Origin: Duganella aquatilis
GTDB taxonomy: Bacteria > Pseudomonadota > Gammaproteobacteria > Burkholderiales > Burkholderiaceae_D
Direction of reading: 5' to 3'
Assembly (NCBI RefSeq): GCF_009674565.1
Contig: NZ_WKJL01000009.1
Coordinates: 1-64,000 of the forward strand
Length of the DNA stretch: 64,000 nt
Shown here: piece after piece, positions 53,661-62,953 of the stretch
How positions within the stretch are numbered: position 1 is the first letter of the stretch
How the letters are laid out: the number at the start of each line of letters is the position of its first letter
The notes under the pieces: model-generated
What the model was told of the DNA's origin: nothing
The model's input: only the letters and a program-made list of their open reading frames with translations
The model's database searches: none
Made by a program: the position numbers and the translations under genes

Positions 53661-54053
53661 ATGACCTCTACGCCCCTGAAAATCATGGTGATCGACGACA
53701 GCAGCACGATTCGTCGCTCCGCCGAGATCTTCCTGAGCCAGGCCGGCTACCAGGTGCTGCTGGCCGAAGACGGCTTCGACGCCCTGGCCAAGATCAACGA
53801 TCACCACCCGGCACTGGTGTTTTGCGACATCCTGATGCCGCGCCTGGACGGCTACCAGACCTGCGCGCTGATTAAAAAAAGCGCAAAATTCCACGCCACG
53901 CCGGTGCTGATGCTGTCCTCCAAGGACGGCCTGTTCGACCGCGCGCGCGGCGCCATGGTCGGTGCGGTGGCCTATCTGACCAAACCATTTACCAAGGACA
54001 GCCTGCTGGCGGCGGTGCGCGAGCACACCGGCGGCGCTGTCACACCAGAATAA
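53661..54053 (+). CDS. pilG: PilG, response regulator of the Pil-Chp system
   Basis: 130 residues from the ATG giving MTSTPLKIMVIDDSSTIRRS; the frame is open 51 bases upstream. A stand-alone CheY-like receiver with acidic D12/D13, phospho-acceptor D56 in LVFCDILMPRLDGYQT, and Lys in YLTKPF. In Pseudomonas PilG promotes pilus extension through PilB and cAMP. It is the first gene of pilG-pilH-pilI-pilJ-chpA on the plus strand. Confidence 0.93.
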   Translation: MTSTPLKIMVIDDSSTIRRSAEIFLSQAGYQVLLAEDGFDALAKINDHHPALVFCDILMPRLDGYQTCALIKKSAKFHATPVLMLSSKDGLFDRARGAMVGAVAYLTKPFTKDSLLAAVREHTGGAVTPE

Positions 54054-54072
54054 GAAAGCCGCAGGGGGAAAT

Positions 54073-54438
54073 ATGGCCATACAAAGAATTCTGATCGTCG
54101 ACGATTCGCCCACTGAGCGCTACTACCTGAGCGACATCCTGTCCCGCAGCGGTTACACGGTCAGCGTCGCCGAAAGCGGCGAGGAAGCGCTGTTGAAGAT
54201 CAAGGCCGAGAAGCCGGAACTGATCCTGATGGACGTGGTGATGCCGGGCGCGAACGGCTTCCAGGTGACGCGCTCGATCGCCCGCGATCCGGAGCTGAAG
54301 GATGTGCCGATCATCATCTGTTCCAGCAAAAGCCAGGAGACGGACCGCATCTGGGCGCTGCGCCAGGGCGCGCGCGACTACCTGGTCAAGCCGGTCGACC
54401 CGGCCGAGCTGCTGGGCAAAATCGCGGCGCTGAACTGA
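54073..54438 (+). CDS. pilH: PilH, response regulator of the Pil-Chp system
   Basis: 121 residues, a single receiver domain: ILIVDDSPTERYYLSDILSR with D10/D11, phospho-acceptor D54 in LILMDVVMPGANGFQ, and the switch Lys in DYLVKPVDP. The DSPTERYYL start is characteristic of PilH. It acts opposite to PilG, favouring retraction or serving as phosphate sink. It starts 19 bases after the pilG stop with AGGGGGAAAT upstream; pilI follows after 2 bases. Confidence 0.94.
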   Translation: MAIQRILIVDDSPTERYYLSDILSRSGYTVSVAESGEEALLKIKAEKPELILMDVVMPGANGFQVTRSIARDPELKDVPIIICSSKSQETDRIWALRQGARDYLVKPVDPAELLGKIAALN

Positions 54439-54440
54439 CG

Positions 54441-54980
54441 ATGGACAGCCAGGCTCCCGCCGAACGCCGCAGCCGTTTGCGCCAGTACCAGGTGCAGCTG
54501 CTGGAGCGCATGCAGGCCGCCAAGAGCGGCGCGGCGGTGGGCGGGCGCGAACTGGGCGTGCTGCTGGGCGGCCATCCGTGCCTGCTGGACCTGACCCAGA
54601 TCAGCGAGATCGTGCCGCTGCAGCCGGCCACGCCGGTGCCGCTGACGCAGGACTGGTATCTGGGCCTGACCAATATCCGCGGCAACCTGACCGGCGTGAT
54701 CGACCTGGCGCGCTACCTGGGGCAGGGCGCCGGCGACAGCGCGCCAGCCGAGCGCCGCCTGATCACCTTTGCGCCGGCCCTGGGCTTCAACTGCGCCTTG
54801 CAGGTCGAACGCGTGCTGGGCCTGCGCAAGCTGGCCGAGATGCAGGAAGCGCCGGCCGACGATGGCGCGCCGGCCTGGTGCCGGCAGCAGTTCAGCGACG
54901 CCGATGGCCAGGCGTGGCGCCGCATCGACCTGGCGCAGCTGGTGCTGGAATCCCGTTTTTCGCATGTAGGACTCGTATAG
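54441..54980 (+). CDS. pilI: PilI, CheW-like adaptor
   Basis: 179 residues with one CheW domain at about 35-170 (GVLLGGHPCLLDLTQISEIV, WYLGLTNIRGNLTGVIDLAR, LVLESRFSHVG). It couples the PilJ receptor array to the ChpA kinase at the inner membrane. It lies between pilH and pilJ in the standard order. The start is the ATG 2 bases after the pilH stop. Confidence 0.92.
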   Translation: MDSQAPAERRSRLRQYQVQLLERMQAAKSGAAVGGRELGVLLGGHPCLLDLTQISEIVPLQPATPVPLTQDWYLGLTNIRGNLTGVIDLARYLGQGAGDSAPAERRLITFAPALGFNCALQVERVLGLRKLAEMQEAPADDGAPAWCRQQFSDADGQAWRRIDLAQLVLESRFSHVGLV

Positions 54981-55012
54981 TCGGCAAACACTGATAATCC
55001 GGAGAGGGTGTA

Positions 55013-57322
55013 ATGGCTTTCAAGAAGGGGATTTTCTCGCGCGGCAGCCGGAATGCCGCTCAAGACGCAAGCGCGAACTCGGAATTCGGCGATTCGCAGT
55101 TTCTGCACACGGCCGCCACGCCGACGCCGGCCGCAGCTGCACCCGCGCCGGACGATGGCGACGCTCCGCTGCGCCTGCGCGACGCGCTGGGCCGCCGCCG
55201 CACCGCCGCCGCACCCATCGAAACAGGCCCCGGCTTCAAGCTGCCGCTGATCGGCCACCTGCCGGCGCAACGCCAACTGAGCCTGCTGTCGACCGCGCTG
55301 GCGGTCTGCCTGGCCCTGAGCGCGGTGTTCGTTGCGCTGAATACCATCCACAGCGCCAACCGCTCGGCCCAGACCCAGGTCGCCAGCGACGCGCTGATGC
55401 ACTCGCAGCGCATCGGCAAGGCCGCGCCCAACGCGGTGCAGGGCAGCGCCGAAGGCTTCCGCCAGCTGGAGGAAAGCCGCAAGGAGCTCACCAGCGACAT
55501 CAACCTGATGACGCGCGGCGGTACCTATCAGGGCCGTTCGATCGGCGAGCCGCGCTCCGACATCGCCACCGTGGTGGCGGCCGCGCGCAAGCAGTGGGCC
55601 GCGACCGACCTCGCCGCCGGCACCATCCTGCTGCTGAAGGCGGACCTGAGCGGCATGGACAAGACCCTGCAAAAGCTGAACGACATGTCGCCGGAGCTGC
55701 TGGCGCGCACCGAGGACATCATCGCCGTCAAGGTGCAGCGCGGCGGCTCGGCGCGCGAGATCGCGGCGCTCGGCAAGCTGACCATGCTGACCCAGCGCAT
55801 GAGCCGCAGCGCCAGCGAATTCCTCACCGCCGGCGGCATCAGCTCGGAGACCGCGTTCCAACTGGGGCGCGACACCACGGTATTCCGCAACACCATCGAT
55901 GGCTTCCTCAACGGCAGCGTGCCCTTCGGCCTGGCCGCCGTGCGCGAGCCGGATCTGCGCGCCAAGTTCACCGCCTTGCAGACCGATTTCGAGGAGTACC
56001 AGAAGCTGGTGGCGGCGGTATTGAGCAAGCTGGATAAGTTCAGCGCCGCGCGCGCCGCCGAACAACTGATCTTCAACGACAACGAAGCGCTGCGCCAGCG
56101 CCTGACGGTGCTGCAGCAGACCTACCGCGAAAGCCAGGATTCGCTGGGCCTGACCTTCTGGCTGATGGTGGCCGGCGGCATGCTGACGCTGGTGAGCGCG
56201 GCCGCCATCGGCCGCGTGCTGCTGATGGATTCCCACAACCGCACGCGCGGCGCCGAGCGCCGCCGCCAGGAAGCGGAAGCCATGCGCCAGCAATCGCAGC
56301 AGAAGGAAGAGGAAGCCAAGGCCACCAACGACCAGAATCAGGCGGCGATTCTGCGCCTGATGAACGAGCTGCAGGAAGTGGCGGACGGCGACTTGACGGT
56401 GCAGGCCACGGTGTCCGAGGACATCACCGGCGCCATCGCCGACTCGGTCAACTACACGGTGGAAGAGCTGCGCGGCCTGGTGGGCCGGGTGACGGCGACG
56501 GCGGAACAGGTGACCAGGGCGTCCACGAACGCGCAGAGCATTTCCAGCGACCTGCTGTCGGCGTCGCAGCAGCAGTCGCGCGAGATTCAGGATGCGTCGT
56601 CCACGGTGGTGAAGATGGCCAACGAGATTACCGACGTGTCGCGTTCGGCCAGCGAGTCGGCCGACGTGGCGCGCCAGTCGGTGGCGGCGGCGCAGCAGGG
56701 TTCGACGGCGGTGGAAAACGCCATCAAGGGCATGCACGAGATCCGCGAGCAGATTCAGGATACGTCCAAGCGCATCAAGCGGCTGGGCGAGTCGTCGCAG
56801 GAGATCGGCGAGATCACCGAGCTGATTTCCGACATCACCGAGCAGACCAATGTGCTGGCGCTGAACGCGGCGATCCAGGCCGCATCGGCCGGCGAGGCGG
56901 GACGCGGCTTCTCGGTGGTGGCGGAGGAGGTGCAGCGGCTGGCGGAGCGCTCGGCCGAAGCGGCCAAGCAGATCGGCGCGCTGGTGCGGACGATTCAGAC
57001 CGATACCCACGATGCGGTGGCGGCGATGGAGAAGTCGACGCAGGGCGTGGTCGAAGGCGCGCGCCTGTCCGACGCGGCCGGCGCGGCGCTGCACGATATT
57101 TCGCAGGTGTCCAATCGCCTGGCGGAGCTGATCTCCGGGATTTCGCAGGCGACCGGGCAGCAGGCCACGTCGGCGTCCGGCGTGGCGCAGAACATTCAGC
57201 ATATTTTGACGGTGACGCAGCAGACCCAGGATGGCACGCAGCAAACCGCGCAATCGATTCACAAGTTATCCGTGCTGGCGCAGGAGTTGAAGAACTCCGT
57301 GGCGCGCTTCCGGATCGCTTAA
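55013..57322 (+). CDS. pilJ: PilJ, methyl-accepting chemotaxis-type receptor of the Pil-Chp system
   Basis: 769 residues. A cytosolic N-terminal region of about 85 residues is followed by TM1 ([20 protein letters not shown]), a periplasmic PilJ sensor domain pair, TM2 near 380-400 ([20 protein letters not shown]), a HAMP-like linker, and a long coiled-coil signalling hairpin with the tip [20 protein letters not shown]. The tip has Gln-Ala-Ala-Ser in place of EAARAG, as in other PilJ proteins. It senses surface contact or pilus tension and controls ChpA. pilK, the methyltransferase gene usually next to it in Pseudomonas, is absent. Confidence 0.94.
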   Translation: MAFKKGIFSRGSRNAAQDASANSEFGDSQFLHTAATPTPAAAAPAPDDGDAPLRLRDALGRRRTAAAPIETGPGFKLPLIGHLPAQRQLSLLSTALAVCLALSAVFVALNTIHSANRSAQTQVASDALMHSQRIGKAAPNAVQGSAEGFRQLEESRKELTSDINLMTRGGTYQGRSIGEPRSDIATVVAAARKQWAATDLAAGTILLLKADLSGMDKTLQKLNDMSPELLARTEDIIAVKVQRGGSAREIAALGKLTMLTQRMSRSASEFLTAGGISSETAFQLGRDTTVFRNTIDGFLNGSVPFGLAAVREPDLRAKFTALQTDFEEYQKLVAAVLSKLDKFSAARAAEQLIFNDNEALRQRLTVLQQTYRESQDSLGLTFWLMVAGGMLTLVSAAAIGRVLLMDSHNRTRGAERRRQEAEAMRQQSQQKEEEAKATNDQNQAAILRLMNELQEVADGDLTVQATVSEDITGAIADSVNYTVEELRGLVGRVTATAEQVTRASTNAQSISSDLLSASQQQSREIQDASSTVVKMANEITDVSRSASESADVARQSVAAAQQGSTAVENAIKGMHEIREQIQDTSKRIKRLGESSQEIGEITELISDITEQTNVLALNAAIQAASAGEAGRGFSVVAEEVQRLAERSAEAAKQIGALVRTIQTDTHDAVAAMEKSTQGVVEGARLSDAAGAALHDISQVSNRLAELISGISQATGQQATSASGVAQNIQHILTVTQQTQDGTQQTAQSIHKLSVLAQELKNSVARFRIA

Positions 57323-57340
57323 TCAAAGGCCGAGACAAGC

Positions 57341-60300
57341 ATGACCAACACCGATCTTTCGCTTCCCCCGCTACCGCAATTGGATACTGGCCCTCTGTCG
57401 TGGGTGATGGTGGAAATTCGCGAGTCGCTGGCGCGTTCGCGCACCGCCTTGTTTGAAGCGGGCGGCCGTGAGCCGGAAGATCAGGCCACGCAATTGCAGC
57501 ATGCGAAGTCGCACCTGCATCAGGCGCATGGCGCCTTGCAGATGGTGGACCTGGATGGCGTGAGCCTGATGACCGAGGTGGCCGAGGCGGCGCTGGACCG
57601 CTTCAAGGCCGGCACGCTGAAATGCAGCACCGATAACGTGCAGGCGGTGGCGCAGTTGTATCAGGCGCTGGTGGAGTATCTGGAGGAGCTGCTGGACGGC
57701 GCTCCGTCGCAGCCGGCCAGGTTGTTCCCGTACTATCGCGCGGTGCAGGAGATGATGGGGGCGGAGCGCATCCATCCGGCCGATTTGTTCTTCCCTGATT
57801 TGTCGCAGCCGGTCAGCCTGCCGCTGGCCGCCACCACTAGCGATGCTGCCGATGCCGCGCCGGATTACGCGGCCTATCGCCAGCGCTTCGAGCGCGCGCT
57901 GCTGCCGTATTTGAAAAGCACCGATCCGGCGCAGCAGCAGGAACACGCCGCTGCCTTGCTGAACGCCGTCGAGCTGGTGGCCGAGGCGCAGCAGGATGGG
58001 CAGGCGCGCGCGTTCTGGCTGGCGATGCAGGGCTTTGCCGAACTGGTGGCGGGTGGCCAGCTGACGGCCAGCCTGTACGTCAAGCAGCTGTTCGGCATGA
58101 TCAATCTGCAGATCCGCCGCCTGAGCCAGGGTACGGCGGCGCAGCCGAAAGCGATGCTGCGCGACGCGCTGTTCTTCGTCGCCACCGCCGGCGCCGATTC
58201 GGCCGCCAGCGTGGTGCAGCAGCTGCGCGGCGCCTATGCGCTGGATGGCCTGGCGCCGGCGGATTACGAAACGCGCCGCTACGGCCAGATCGATGTCGAG
58301 GCGCTGGAACGCGCCAAGGCCGGCATCGCGCAGGCCAAGTCCAACTGGGACCGTCTCGCCAACGCGGAAATCGATCCCGATCTGGATGCGGCTTTCGAGG
58401 TGGCGCTGTCCGACGCTGCGGCCGAATGCGAAAAACTGAATCTGCCGGCCTTGAGCGCCTTGCTGCGCCAGCTGGCGGACGTCGCGCGCAAGGCGCAATC
58501 CGCCGGCCGTAGCGAAGAGCTGGCGCTGGAGATGGCGACTGCCTTGCTGTTTGCCGAGCATGGTTTGCAGCATATCCGCCATCTGCCGGACGATTTCGCC
58601 GCGCATGCCGACACCATCGGCGCGCGCTTGCTGGCGATGGTGTCCGGCGCCACGCCGCCCGAACCGGCGCAGTGGCAAAAGGGCCTGACGCACCAGATGC
58701 AGCAGGACGACACCGTGGTCGCGCTGGCGATGGAGATGAAGAGCGGCTTGCGCCAAGTGGAAAAGGTGCTGGACGATTATTACGCTGAACCGGCGAAACG
58801 GCCGTCGCTGCTGGAGCTGGACCCGGTGCTGCATCAGTTGCAGGGCGCCTTGTCGGTACTGGACCAGGATGATGCGATGCGGGCGGCGCAGCATGTGAAG
58901 TCGGCCGTGCTGGCGCTGGCGCGCGGCGAGGGTGATCCGGCGGTGGAACCGAAGGCGCTGGATGACATTGCGCAGAATGTGGGCGCGCTGGGATTCTTTG
59001 TCGATATGCTGGCGCAGAATGCGGCCGGCGCGCGCGAGCGTTTTGCGTTCGATGCGGAGCAGGGCAGTTTCCGCTCGGTGCCGTTCAAGAAGATGGCTGG
59101 TTCGGAGTCGATTCCGGTGCTGGACGAGCAGGTGCCCGCGCCGGCGCCGACCGCGATGCCGACGGAGGCGCCGCCGCCTGCCGCCAGCGATGCCGCGGTG
59201 GAGGCCGAGCTGCTGGAGATCTTTATCTCCGAGGCGCAGGAGGTGCTGGTGTTCGTGGATGCGACGCTGGCCAGGCCGCGCGCGGAGGCGGGCAGTGAAG
59301 AGAATCTGACCATGCTGCGGCGGTCCTTCCATACCTTGAAGGGCAGCGGGCGCATGGTGGGCCTGAATCAGTTTGCCGATGCCGCCTATGCCCTGGAGAA
59401 GGTGATGAACGTGTGGCTGGCGGAGCAGCGGCCGGCTACAGATGCCTTGTTTGAACTGCTGAACGGCGCAGCGCAGGAGATGGGCGCGTGGGTGGCCGAA
59501 CTGGTCGCCAGCGGCATCTCCGCACGCAACGCCGACGCCCTGATCGCCGCCGCCGCGCGTGTGCAGGACGGCGGCGAAGCCGGCCTCGCACCTTCCGCCG
59601 CACTTGCGTCTACCGATGACGCCACGCCGTCCGACGTCGCGCCTGTCGCCGACACGTCGGTCATCGACGAACCCGCCATCGATCTGCCAGCCGCAGGGGC
59701 CGACGAACCGGCGGTGATCGCGCCAACCACGCCGCCGATCGTCAGCCACGGCAACGTGATTGAATTCCCGACCATCGCGCCGAACGTGCCGCGCGATGAC
59801 AACATCAAACACATCGGCGAACTGGCGATTCCTCTGCCGCTGTACAACATCTACCTGCACGAATCCGATGACCTGGTGCGCAAGCTGGTGCAGGACTTCG
59901 GCGAGTGGCGCCACGAACCGCGCCGTCCGGTCAATCCGGAAGCCCTGCAGGCCGCGCACACGCTGGCCGGCACCTCCGGCACGGTCGGCTTCAAGTCCCT
60001 GCGCGAACTCGCATTGGCGCTGGAAGACACGCTGGAAGTGCTGCTGCCGCCCGCGCCGCATCTGGATCAGGTCCAGCATGATTTGCTGGACTTCACCATG
60101 GAACGCATCCGCCAGATGCTGCAAGGCTTCGCGGCCGGCGAGCTGCCGGACGCGCAGCCGGAGCTGATCGGCGCGCTGCAAGGCCTGCGCGAAGAGCTGG
60201 CGGTGACGCCGCCTGCCGCCAGCAACGAGATCGAATCGCGCCTGGACAATCTGGTGGCGGAGACGATGGATGGCATCAATACGCCGCCGGAAGTGCAGGA

Positions 60301-62953
60301 GTCCGCGCTGGACCAGCTGTTCCGCGAAACCTACAACGCCATCAGCGGCACCGTGCCGGAGTCTGAAGCGCCGGTAGCGCCACCGCCGAAGAAAAAGCCG
60401 GAAGTGCACGTCGACGACGGCATCGATGACTTGTTCAACGCCGCATTCGACGACGCCTTTGCCGATCCACCGCTGAAGATGGCCGAACCGCTGCCGTCCG
60501 AACCAGTGGCCGCGCCGGCGCCGCCGGAGCCTTGGCCGGAAGAGGAAATCGTCGCCGCGCCGGCCGAAGAGCCTACGGCCGAAGTCGAGCCGGAACCGGA
60601 ACCGGAACCGGAACCGGAACCGCAACCGGAGCCTGACGCCGAGATCATCGCTCTGGCGCCCGCCGAGCCGGAAATCCTCACCGCCGCGCCAGCCCTGTTC
60701 AACGACGAACTGGACGCCGACCTGCTGCCCGTCTTCCTGGAAGAAGGCGCCGACCTGCTGCCGCAAGTCGGCGAAGCACTGCGTACCTGGCAGCACAATC
60801 CAGCCGACACCGCGCAGGCGCAAAGCCTGCTGCGCCTCCTGCACACCGTCAAAGGCAGCGCGCGCATGGCCGGCGCGATGCGCCTCGGCCAGCACTGCCA
60901 CGAAATCGAAACGCACATCGAAAACATGGTGCACGCCGGCTCCGCCACACCGCAAGCCTTCGATGAACTGATGGCGCACTACGACCACGCGCTGCTCCTG
61001 TTCGAACAACTCCAGAACCCGATCGCGCCGCAAGCCGAGGCGGTCACCGACCTGGCCGGCAACGTCGCAACGTTGCAGGACGGCGTCACGGCCGGAGACG
61101 CGACACCTGAACCAACGCCAACCAGCGTGCCGCAAGCCCCGGCGGAAGAGGCCCCAGCCGGCATCAAATCGCCACTGGTGCGCGTGCGTGCCGACATTCT
61201 GGACCGCCTGGTGAACCAGGCCGGCGAAGTTTCGATCTCACGCTCCAAGCTGGAAAACGAAGTCGAAACCCTGCGCGCATCGCTGACCGACTTCTCGGAC
61301 AATCTGGCCCGCCTGCGCCGCCAGCTGCGCGAAGTCGAAATGCAGGCCGAATCGCAAATCGCCTCGCGCATGGCCATCTCCAGCGACCGCGAATTCGACC
61401 CGCTGGAATTCGACCGCTTCACCCGTCTGCAGGAACTGACCCGCATGATGGCCGAAAGCGTCAACGACGTCGCCAGCTTCCACGAAAGCCTGGCCCGCAG
61501 CGTCGACAACGCCCACAACGACCTGACGCAGCAAGCCCGCCTGACGCGCGACCTGCAACGTGACCTGATGCGCGTGCGCATGGTGCCCTTTGCCAGCATC
61601 TCGGAGCGCCTGTTCCGTGTCGCCCGCCAGAGCGCCAAGGACGTCGACAAACGCGTCAACCTGGATATTCGCGGCAGCAGCGTGGAGCTGGACCGCAGCG
61701 TGCTGGAACGCATGGCCGCGCCGTTCGAACACCTGCTGCGCAACGCCATCGCGCACGGCGTGGAATCGCGTGAAGCGCGCAGCGCCGCCGGCAAGAGCGA
61801 AACCGGCGAGCTGCTGGTGCAGGTGGCGCAGGAAGGCAACGAGATCGTCATCGAATTCAGCGACGACGGCGGCGGCCTGGATCTGGAACGCATCAAGGCC
61901 AAGGCCATCAGCGTCGGCCTGCTGGCGGAAGAAGACGCCGCCACCGATGCGCAGATCGCCGACCTGATTTTCGAACCAGGCTTCTCCACCGCCGAAGCGC
62001 TGACCGAACTGTCGGGACGCGGCGTCGGCATGGACGTGGTGCAGTCGGAAGCGCAAGCGCTGGGCGGCCGTGTCGACATGTTCTCGGAGGCGGGCAAGGG
62101 TACACGCTTCACCATCCGCCTGCCGCTGACCCTGGCCGTCACGCAGGTGGTACTGTTGGCCGCCGGCGGCAAGACCTACGCGCTGCCGGCGATCCTGGTC
62201 GAGCAGGTGCTGCAGATGAAAGACGCCGCGCTGGCCGAGGCGCGCGACAACGGCATGCAGTATCTGCCGACGCTGCTGGGCGATGTCGCGCAGCCGGCCA
62301 TGCAGCGTTCATCGCCGGTGATGATGCTCAAGAACGGCAACGAGCGCCTGGCCTTGCAGGTGGATGAGGTGCTGGGCAACCGCGAGGTGGTCATCAAGAA
62401 CATCGGCCCGCAGTTGTCGCGCATGGTGGGGATTGCCGGCGCCACGGTGCTGGGCACGGGCGATATCGTGCTGATACTGAACCCGGTGGCGCTGGCGCAG
62501 CATCTGGCGCATCACCCGGAGGTGAAGCCGCAGTATGCGCAGGTGGCGGCCGATAGTCCGGCGGCGCAGCTGGGGTCGGGCCGCACCATCATGGTGGTGG
62601 ACGATTCGTTGACGGTGCGGCGCGTGACCCAGCGTCTGCTGGAGCGCGAAGGCTATCGCGTGCTGCTGGCGAAGGACGGCGTGGATGCGCTGGAGCAGTT
62701 GCAGGCGTCGGCGCCGGACCTGATGCTGGTCGATATCGAAATGCCGCGCATGGACGGTTTCGACCTGACGCGCAATGTGCGCGGCGACGAGCGCACCAAA
62801 AACATCCCGATCATCATGATCACCTCGCGCAGCGCCGACAAGCACCGCAACGTTGCGCTGGAGCTGGGCGTGAACGCCTACTTCGGCAAGCCGTTCCAGG
62901 AGGCGGTGCTGCTGGAGGCGATCAGCGGCCTGCTTACGCCGTCGGCTTCTTGA
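57341..62953 (+). CDS. chpA: ChpA (PilL), multi-Hpt hybrid CheA-type kinase
   Basis: 1870 residues. Three canonical Hpt domains have phospho-His in FHTLKGSGRMVG (about 664), AHTLAGTSGTVGF (about 872) and LHTVKGSARMAGA (about 1167), and there is a further degenerate Hpt-like N-terminus (HLHQAHGALQMVDLDG). Then come the CheA dimerisation segment (VRVRADILDRLVNQAGEVSI, about 1277), ATPase domain (HLLRNAIAHGVESREAR, GVGMDVVQSEAQALGG), CheW-like domain (about 1588-1730) and a receiver (about 1747-1870; phospho-Asp in LMLVDIEMPRMDGF). It phosphorylates PilG, PilH and its own receiver to steer twitching. The linkers are Pro/Glu repeats. It overlaps the convergent photolyase stop by 20 bases. Confidence 0.95.
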   Translation: MTNTDLSLPPLPQLDTGPLSWVMVEIRESLARSRTALFEAGGREPEDQATQLQHAKSHLHQAHGALQMVDLDGVSLMTEVAEAALDRFKAGTLKCSTDNVQAVAQLYQALVEYLEELLDGAPSQPARLFPYYRAVQEMMGAERIHPADLFFPDLSQPVSLPLAATTSDAADAAPDYAAYRQRFERALLPYLKSTDPAQQQEHAAALLNAVELVAEAQQDGQARAFWLAMQGFAELVAGGQLTASLYVKQLFGMINLQIRRLSQGTAAQPKAMLRDALFFVATAGADSAASVVQQLRGAYALDGLAPADYETRRYGQIDVEALERAKAGIAQAKSNWDRLANAEIDPDLDAAFEVALSDAAAECEKLNLPALSALLRQLADVARKAQSAGRSEELALEMATALLFAEHGLQHIRHLPDDFAAHADTIGARLLAMVSGATPPEPAQWQKGLTHQMQQDDTVVALAMEMKSGLRQVEKVLDDYYAEPAKRPSLLELDPVLHQLQGALSVLDQDDAMRAAQHVKSAVLALARGEGDPAVEPKALDDIAQNVGALGFFVDMLAQNAAGARERFAFDAEQGSFRSVPFKKMAGSESIPVLDEQVPAPAPTAMPTEAPPPAASDAAVEAELLEIFISEAQEVLVFVDATLARPRAEAGSEENLTMLRRSFHTLKGSGRMVGLNQFADAAYALEKVMNVWLAEQRPATDALFELLNGAAQEMGAWVAELVASGISARNADALIAAAARVQDGGEAGLAPSAALASTDDATPSDVAPVADTSVIDEPAIDLPAAGADEPAVIAPTTPPIVSHGNVIEFPTIAPNVPRDDNIKHIGELAIPLPLYNIYLHESDDLVRKLVQDFGEWRHEPRRPVNPEALQAAHTLAGTSGTVGFKSLRELALALEDTLEVLLPPAPHLDQVQHDLLDFTMERIRQMLQGFAAGELPDAQPELIGALQGLREELAVTPPAASNEIESRLDNLVAETMDGINTPPEVQESALDQLFRETYNAISGTVPESEAPVAPPPKKKPEVHVDDGIDDLFNAAFDDAFADPPLKMAEPLPSEPVAAPAPPEPWPEEEIVAAPAEEPTAEVEPEPEPEPEPEPQPEPDAEIIALAPAEPEILTAAPALFNDELDADLLPVFLEEGADLLPQVGEALRTWQHNPADTAQAQSLLRLLHTVKGSARMAGAMRLGQHCHEIETHIENMVHAGSATPQAFDELMAHYDHALLLFEQLQNPIAPQAEAVTDLAGNVATLQDGVTAGDATPEPTPTSVPQAPAEEAPAGIKSPLVRVRADILDRLVNQAGEVSISRSKLENEVETLRASLTDFSDNLARLRRQLREVEMQAESQIASRMAISSDREFDPLEFDRFTRLQELTRMMAESVNDVASFHESLARSVDNAHNDLTQQARLTRDLQRDLMRVRMVPFASISERLFRVARQSAKDVDKRVNLDIRGSSVELDRSVLERMAAPFEHLLRNAIAHGVESREARSAAGKSETGELLVQVAQEGNEIVIEFSDDGGGLDLERIKAKAISVGLLAEEDAATDAQIADLIFEPGFSTAEALTELSGRGVGMDVVQSEAQALGGRVDMFSEAGKGTRFTIRLPLTLAVTQVVLLAAGGKTYALPAILVEQVLQMKDAALAEARDNGMQYLPTLLGDVAQPAMQRSSPVMMLKNGNERLALQVDEVLGNREVVIKNIGPQLSRMVGIAGATVLGTGDIVLILNPVALAQHLAHHPEVKPQYAQVAADSPAAQLGSGRTIMVVDDSLTVRRVTQRLLEREGYRVLLAKDGVDALEQLQASAPDLMLVDIEMPRMDGFDLTRNVRGDERTKNIPIIMITSRSADKHRNVALELGVNAYFGKPFQEAVLLEAISGLLTPSAS
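60590..60631 (+). repeat. Hexanucleotide CCGGAA tandem repeat in chpA
   Basis: Five CCGGAA units in a row followed by variants CCGCAA and CCGGAG, coding the Pro-Glu linker between Hpt domains. Slippage changes linker length by two residues and keeps frame. Confidence 0.85.

Noticed and set aside
57371..61135. Very long minus-strand open frame opposite chpA
   Set aside because: Arg/His/Gln-rich translation without domains; chpA on the plus strand has clear Hpt, kinase, CheW and receiver motifs.
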